Below, piece after piece: positions 32,161 through 36,455 of a stretch of 36,455 bases of DNA. A program made the position numbers and the translations under genes. This stretch comes from DAOUET01 sp034430155 (lineage in GTDB: Bacteria > Chloroflexota > Anaerolineae > Anaerolineales > UBA4823): NCBI GenBank assembly GCA_034430155.1, contig DAOUET010000099.1, positions 1 through 36,455 on the forward strand, given 5' to 3'. The notes under the pieces are model-generated. The model ran no database searches. It saw only the letters and a list, made by a program, of their open reading frames with translations, and was not told where the DNA came from. How positions within the stretch are numbered: position 1 is the first letter of the stretch; each line of letters opens with the position of its first letter.

Positions 32161-33489
32161 TTGCTGAACCTAATCTCAGGGATCGGTTTGTATATCGAAA
32201 AGACCAAACAGTTTGCCCGCAATGCCAAACTTGTATTGTTCTACAGTGCGGTTTCTGGGTTGGCGTTTGGGGTGTTCCGCTTCCTATTCAACTTTTACGT
32301 GTTGAGTCTGGGCCAGGGATATAACGAAGCCTTTATCGGCATGCTGCAGACGGCCGCGTCGTTTGCCACGATCGCCATGGCATTGCCGGCCGCTTACCTC
32401 GCCGAGCGGTTTTCCCAAAAGAAAGTGATGATCATAACCGGGCTGTTGAGTGGTTTTTCGTTGCTTGGGCTGGTGGTGTTCCCAACGAAGATCTTTCTAA
32501 TTGCTTTCCGCATGATTGCAGGGGTGTCGATGAGCGTACGTCAAGTGGCGATGGCACCTTTCCTAATGGCGAACACTTCCCGGGAGGAGCGGCAATGGGT
32601 ATTCAGTTTTAACTTCGGGTTGATGACCATTTCGAGTTTCTTTGGGAACCTGCTGGGAGGACTGCTACCGACCTGGTTGGGAGGATTATTCAATGCAGCC
32701 GCGACTGACACGCTTTCGTACCAGTTGTCTTTGGGTAGTATGATGCTTGTAACGGTGCTTTCAATTGGACCGCTAGCGCTGATTCGTATGCAACCCATCG
32801 ATCGAGAGCGGAAGATTGATTTGCCCTGGTTGCAACTGTGGCAGCACGGGCGGGTATTGTCTAAGTACCTCATCCCGCAACTCGCCATCGGCCTGGGGGC
32901 GGGCTTGATGATGCCGTTCATGAACATCTACTTCCGTAAGGTGTACCAGAAACCGGATCCCCCGATTGCATTGCTGTTCGCCATCGGAGGGCTAGCGATG
33001 GCCATCGCCCAATTCCTGGGCCCACCGCTGGCGGATAAGTACGGCAAGATCAGGGCAGTAATAATAACCCAGGCGCTATCGGTACCTTTCTTACTAACGC
33101 TCGGGGTGGGAGCCTGGGTGGTCACGACCGGATTACAGAACGCGACGGCCTGGTTCTTGATCGCAGGCGTGGCTTATATCTTCCGGCTGGCGCTGATGAA
33201 TCTGAGCAACCCGGTTTACCAGACATTTGTATTGGAGCGTGTGCCGGAAAGCACGCAAGCGCTGACGATGAGTTTGAACAGCCTTTCCTTCCAGTTTGGC
33301 TGGTTCGTGATGCCGCAGGTGAGCGGCTGGCTGCAGGTGAGCCTGGGTGGTATGGGCTTCGTACCGATCTTTTTCACGGTGGCGTTCTTCTACCTAGCGG
33401 CAATCATGCTGGAATGGTCTTTCTTCAGCCGTAAAGGCCAAGAACCGGTAAGAGCGGTAGCCAGCCGACCGGCAACCAGCAAACAATGA
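32161..33489 (+). CDS. Major facilitator superfamily transporter
   Basis: 442 residues with about 12 hydrophobic segments in two halves joined by a charged loop (near residues 212-235: RMQPIDRERKIDLP). The loop between helices 2 and 3 carries the MFS-type AERFSQKKVM, and the second half the matching ADKYGKIRAV. It would move a small solute across the inner membrane, most likely with protons; the substrate is unknown. The TTG start is supported by AGGAG five bases upstream (32151-32155). The 22-bp palindrome in front suggests repression released by an inducer, possibly the transported compound. Confidence 0.88.
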   Translation: MLNLISGIGLYIEKTKQFARNAKLVLFYSAVSGLAFGVFRFLFNFYVLSLGQGYNEAFIGMLQTAASFATIAMALPAAYLAERFSQKKVMIITGLLSGFSLLGLVVFPTKIFLIAFRMIAGVSMSVRQVAMAPFLMANTSREERQWVFSFNFGLMTISSFFGNLLGGLLPTWLGGLFNAAATDTLSYQLSLGSMMLVTVLSIGPLALIRMQPIDRERKIDLPWLQLWQHGRVLSKYLIPQLAIGLGAGLMMPFMNIYFRKVYQKPDPPIALLFAIGGLAMAIAQFLGPPLADKYGKIRAVIITQALSVPFLLTLGVGAWVVTTGLQNATAWFLIAGVAYIFRLALMNLSNPVYQTFVLERVPESTQALTMSLNSLSFQFGWFVMPQVSGWLQVSLGGMGFVPIFFTVAFFYLAAIMLEWSFFSRKGQEPVRAVASRPATSKQ

Positions 33490-33928
33490 AGAACCGATTG
33501 GTCGGTTGGGATGGTCTGAAGAGCGTTCAGCCCAAAAAGAGGGGTTATTGCAAAATAACCCAAAATAAACTGTAGAAGAGGCAACCCATTAAACCTGTAA
33601 TGAAACCTCCCGCAGAAACTTAGACTGCGGGAGGTTGGGACAGGAGGTTGCAAAATCGTTATGCGACCTTGCAAGAAGGTTAGGAAAAAAGCGGGTACCC
33701 CGTGCTAAACTGTCATTGACGCTGTGCGAGTGTCATATCTGGAGGGCGGGTGCCAAATCGGTAGCCCGCTTTCCTTATTTTAAGGCGATTGCCCTGGGAG
33801 CAGTGGTTAAGGAGCGAGTTTTGATGGAATTTAAGGCAGTTTGTCTGTAACTTCTTAGGTAGTCCTGCGTTTCTGTTAATATAGAAGACATTTTATTCGT
33901 GTACAACTTATCAGTAAGGAGGTCTGCG
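33490..33928 (+). other. Gene-free region with four hairpins
   Basis: No convincing ORF. Hairpins: AACCGA-TTGG-TCGGTT (33492-33507); GGGTTATT-GCAA-AATAACCC (33542-33561, GNRA-type loop); AACCTCCCGCAG-9 nt-CTGCGGGAGGTT (33604-33636, 12 bp); and GCGGGTGCC-AAATC-GGTAgCCCGC (33746-33769, one bulge) followed by a T-rich tract. The first three lack T-tracts. Confidence 0.5.
33746..33780 (+). terminator. Candidate Rho-independent terminator
   Basis: Nine-pair stem with one bulged G (33746-33769), followed by TTTCCTTATTTT. It is the last of four hairpins downstream of the MFS gene and would end a transcript about 290 nt after its stop codon. Confidence 0.5.
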
Positions 33929-34246
33929 ATGGAAACCTGGCTGCAATTCAGCGCCCATGCCCTTTACCGGATGGCGCAGCGGGGAATCTCCAGCCAGGAG
34001 ATCGAATATGTATGCGAGCACGGCAGGCGCTTTCATCGAGGCGGATCGGTGCACTATTTTCTGGGCAAGAAGGATATCCCCAGAGAAGACCGGCAAAATG
34101 CGGATATCCGCAAGTTGGAAGGTACGACGGTGCTGCTGGACCGTGAGACACGGTCGGTGGTGCTGACGGTATACCGAAATAAGCAAGCCCCGAAGAAGAT
34201 CCGGCGCAAGGAGAAGTATCACCTGAGCAAGATACCCAGTTGGTAA
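33929..34246 (+). CDS. DUF4258 domain protein
   Basis: 105 residues. The N-terminus FSAHALYRMAQRGISSQEIEYV is the signature opening of DUF4258 (small alpha/beta proteins with a HAxxRMxxRGI motif), followed by GRRFHRGGSVHYFLGKKDI and VVLTVYRNK. The family is linked to toxin-like folds in some genomes, but no antitoxin gene is adjacent and no function is established. AAGGAGG seven bases before ATG at 33929 fixes the start; an in-frame GTG at 33899 lacks a ribosome site. The C-terminus is very basic (KKIRRKEKYH), compatible with nucleic-acid binding. Confidence 0.8.
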   Translation: METWLQFSAHALYRMAQRGISSQEIEYVCEHGRRFHRGGSVHYFLGKKDIPREDRQNADIRKLEGTTVLLDRETRSVVLTVYRNKQAPKKIRRKEKYHLSKIPSW

Positions 34247-34710
34247 AACACCACCAGGGTGGCCTGGTTGCGGTTTTAAGGCGGAATAGAGGGGAGAAGC
34301 CTCTGAGGGTCTCTCCGGTCAGGGTTAATCTTGAAAATGGGTTGTCGAAAGCAGGGATTCTGAATCTGACCGGCAGATTAGGACTCTAAAGATCTATGCG
34401 ATGGGGGAAATCCTAAAGTTAAAGATCGTCCCTTGATATACAAACCAGGGTTATACTGTACTGGTATCCATAAGATAATTTAATCCTCGACGGTGGTGAG
34501 TAAGAGGAAGTAGTCAGAAGCCAGCCGGCAATTGAGAGCACAGGTGGCATGCCGTGAAGGGTCGATTTCGTTACTCTTCATTTGGAAGGCTTGCTTCGAG
34601 CGGTCGCTTCCATGTGGACCGGAAGGGGGGTCTGAGGCTATGAACCACTGGGTTGAGGTCGCTCGCTCAGGACGATTGCTTCCCAACGCCTGAGCCGAAA
34701 AGGAGACAAG
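34247..34710. other. Gene-free region between DUF4258 gene and SDR gene
   Basis: No supported gene. A hairpin ACCAGG-GTGG-CCTGGT (34253-34268), with TTTT a few bases later, may terminate the DUF4258 transcript. An 8-bp inverted repeat CCGGTCAG (34315-34322) / CTGACCGG (34366-34373) follows. TATACT at 34452-34457 could be a -10 but has no -35 at the right distance. Confidence 0.35.
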
Positions 34711-35583
34711 ATGAATGACGATAGCAACCCCATGAGGGGGAAAATATGTATGGTAACGGGGGCGACGGCGGGGATTGGGGAGGTCACCGCTCGGGTTTTA
34801 GCAGAAAAGGGCGCAGTGGTGATCGTAGTAAGCCGCAAGCGAGACAAATGCGAACGAGTAACCGATAACATCAGGCAGAAAAGTGGCAACTCGCAGGTGG
34901 ATTACCTGGCGGCAGACCTGTCTTCACAGGCGGAGATTCGAAGGCTGGCCGAAGGTTTTCACGATCGCTACCAACGCCTGGATGTATTGGTGAATAACGC
35001 CGGGAGTTTTTTCTTTCGACGGCAGGAAAGCGTGGATGGAATCGAGATGACCCTGGCGTTAAACCATTTGAATTATTTCCTGCTGACCAATCTGCTTTTA
35101 GACAGGATCAAAGCAAGCGCGCCGGCGCGCATTGTGAATGTGGCTTCAGGTTCGCACCTGGGTGCCAGGATCGACTTTGATGATCTGGAAATGCGGCGTA
35201 ATTATAGCGGAATGCGGGCGTACAGCAGGTCTAAACTGGCCAATGTTTTATTTACATACGAGCTCGCCCGACGGCTTGAAGGCAGTGGTGTGACAGCCAA
35301 CACGCTGACTCCGGGCTTTGTGGCCACCCACATCGGGATGGACAACAACTGGCTGGTCAGAATGGTAAAAACCCTGGCTAACTTGTTCGCAAAGAGCCCA
35401 GAGGAAGGAGCCCAGACCAACATCTACCTGGCGAGTTCACCGGAGGTGGAGGGGGTGAGCGGTAAATACTTGGTGGATTGCAAGCCAGTGCCGTCTGATG
35501 CGGCGAGTTACGATCAGGCAACGGCAAAGCGGCTTTGGGAAATGAGCGCTGAAATGACCGGACTCAAAAACGAGCAACCATAA
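34711..35583 (+). CDS. Short-chain dehydrogenase/reductase (retinol-dehydrogenase-like)
   Basis: 290 residues of a classical SDR. The cofactor motif TGATAGIG is at 17-24, the structural NNAG near 88-91, the catalytic Ser in NVASGSHLG, and Tyr171/Lys175 in YSRSK. The substrate-binding C-terminus NTLTPGFVATHIG and the ending with FAKSPEEGAQTNIYLASSPE match the retinol-dehydrogenase-like group. It oxidises or reduces a hydroxyl/keto group with NAD(P); the Arg-Lys after strand 2 (SRKRDK) favours NADP. AAGGAG eight bases upstream supports ATG. The substrate is unknown and no neighbour suggests one. Confidence 0.9.
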   Translation: MNDDSNPMRGKICMVTGATAGIGEVTARVLAEKGAVVIVVSRKRDKCERVTDNIRQKSGNSQVDYLAADLSSQAEIRRLAEGFHDRYQRLDVLVNNAGSFFFRRQESVDGIEMTLALNHLNYFLLTNLLLDRIKASAPARIVNVASGSHLGARIDFDDLEMRRNYSGMRAYSRSKLANVLFTYELARRLEGSGVTANTLTPGFVATHIGMDNNWLVRMVKTLANLFAKSPEEGAQTNIYLASSPEVEGVSGKYLVDCKPVPSDAASYDQATAKRLWEMSAEMTGLKNEQP

Positions 35584-35862
35584 TATTTTTCCAGCGTTGG
35601 GGGGATCAACGAGAGCGACAGGCAACAGCAAGGCATTGTTTGTTTAGAACTGCTACCAGCCCGCTAAGCGACCTGAGGGCCGAATGAGGTGATGCCTGGT
35701 TGCCTGGATATCCACCCAGGCGTACTGGTTTTTGGCTTGTTCACAAAGGCAAACCTAGCCACAGATCATGCACATACGCAAGGCAGGCCAGGCGTCTCCC
35801 AAAACCTGAGGATCACGGCAAATATCGATTATGAGGGGGTTTTAAGGACCAGGTCAGCGGTC

Positions 35863-36405
35863 CTACTGCGGTACAAAGCTAAGAGCCGAGTAGATCTCTC
35901 CGAATGAACTGCTGGGGTGGGTGGCTAGCAAGCGGGTACCGGCAAAACCAAATCGAGGCGCCAGGTCTTGCCAAACGAGGTAGGAGATGGGAAAGGGCAC
36001 CCAGGGATTGCCGCGATCCAGATTGTATTCGACCAGGATTAAGCGAGCACCCGGGTGTAGATAGGAACGAATAAGCTGCAGAACAACGTCTTTCTCTCGC
36101 TGAAAATGCAGGGCATTTGCCATGAGAAGGCCATCGAGAGGGGGCAGCTGCAGGGGTTCGGTGAAATCGGCGACCAGATAATGGGTACAAGCGGGTGGAC
36201 GTTCCGGAAAACGGGTTTGCATATTCCGCTCCTGTCTTTTCAAGGCGGCGCGGTCCTTATCTACGGAATAGATTTCAGCAGTAGGACCGGTCAGCTCGGC
36301 CAGGGCGAGGGTGAAGGCACCCCAGCCAGAGCCGAGGTCAGCCCACACGCCACCGGGAGCGGTGATGCCATCTCGTAACAGGTTGATGTGATCGTGATGA
36401 TTCAT
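35863..36405 (-). CDS. Class I SAM-dependent methyltransferase
   Basis: About 180 residues. AdoMet-binding motif I WADLGSGWGAFTLALAE, an acidic strand-2 end (IYSVDKDRAAL), LVADFTEPL, and a strand-4/5 region LDGLLMANALHFQREKD define a Rossmann-type methyltransferase. The acceptor is unknown. The open frame begins at 36438, but MNHHDHINLLRDGI at 36405 resembles the usual N-terminus of this group; neither start has a clear ribosome site. The 279 bp between it and the convergent SDR contain only a weak hairpin (GCCTGG/CCAGGC, 35702-35721). The gene is complete within the window. Confidence 0.8.
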   Translation of the reverse strand: MNHHDHINLLRDGITAPGGVWADLGSGWGAFTLALAELTGPTAEIYSVDKDRAALKRQERNMQTRFPERPPACTHYLVADFTEPLQLPPLDGLLMANALHFQREKDVVLQLIRSYLHPGARLILVEYNLDRGNPWVPFPISYLVWQDLAPRFGFAGTRLLATHPSSSFGEIYSALSFVPQ

Positions 36406-36455
36406 GCTCTGATGGTCACATCCCAATAAGGTCAGCATCGATGAAAAAACAAGAT

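Noticed and set aside
33635..33850. 71-codon plus-strand ORF in the hairpin region
   Set aside because: It spans two of the hairpins, lacks a ribosome site and shows no family features.
34480..34686. 68-codon minus-strand ORF upstream of the SDR
   Set aside because: Low-complexity polar sequence without a ribosome site; no homology recognised.

Overview
The window reads as bacterial chromosome with about 50% GC, strong Shine-Dalgarno sites and frequent GTG/TTG starts. My best guess is a Chloroflexota (Anaerolineae-like) genome. This rests on gene content rather than a marker tree: a DUF3090 / SCO1664-family / histidine-phosphatase trio otherwise typical of Actinobacteria, a UBP-type zinc finger next to a response-regulator/flavoprotein fusion, and a class III cyclase-ATPase-TPR giant protein. 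No rRNA, tRNA, CRISPR array, insertion sequence or prophage was seen. The one structural RNA is RNase P RNA (rnpB).

Layout. 1-158 is the 3' end of an O6-methylguanine-DNA methyltransferase. 451-6.8 kb is metabolic: a phosphodiesterase/phosphatase-superfamily protein (-), a PcaF-like thiolase, a deazaflavin (F420)-type nitroreductase, an aldo/keto reductase and a small putative lipoprotein (+). These are followed across a bidirectional terminator by a two-subunit glutaconate-type CoA-transferase (-). 6.9-10.3 kb (-) holds homoserine dehydrogenase and the SCO1664 / DUF3090 / histidine-phosphatase trio. 10.4-11.8 kb is rarA. 11.9-19.2 kb (+) is the signalling block: a decayed cNMP-binding fragment, a UBP zinc finger, a class III cyclase/ATPase/TPR protein, a receiver-flavoprotein fusion and a cNMP-binding histidine kinase. 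19.3-20.6 kb (-) is rpiA-rpe, divergent from an atypical OmpR-type regulator. 21.7-26.7 kb (-) carries a solitary beta-class DNA methyltransferase, a cyclic-2,3-diphosphoglycerate-synthetase-like GTPase, argS and rpsT. Then come rnpB (+), a shared terminator, a cold-shock gene (-), and on the + strand a membrane MutS-like ATPase with a VOC protein, a DUF89 protein, an MFS transporter, a DUF4258 protein and an SDR. A class I methyltransferase (-) closes the window.

The most interesting region is 12228-19186. Its gene order suggests one pathway. A class III cyclase makes a cyclic nucleotide, and a histidine kinase with an intact cNMP-binding pocket senses it. The kinase gene overlaps by one base a receiver domain fused to a thioredoxin-reductase-like flavoprotein, so phosphorylation would control a redox enzyme instead of transcription. 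The flavoprotein has only one cysteine in 553 residues and serines where its glutaredoxin-like domain would carry CxxC, so it cannot be an ordinary thioredoxin reductase. The individual families are recognisable; the wiring is inference.

Other points of note are a response regulator with no phosphorylatable aspartate, a perfect 22-bp palindrome in front of the MFS gene, a UUG start for S20, and a 440-bp gene-free stretch holding four hairpins.
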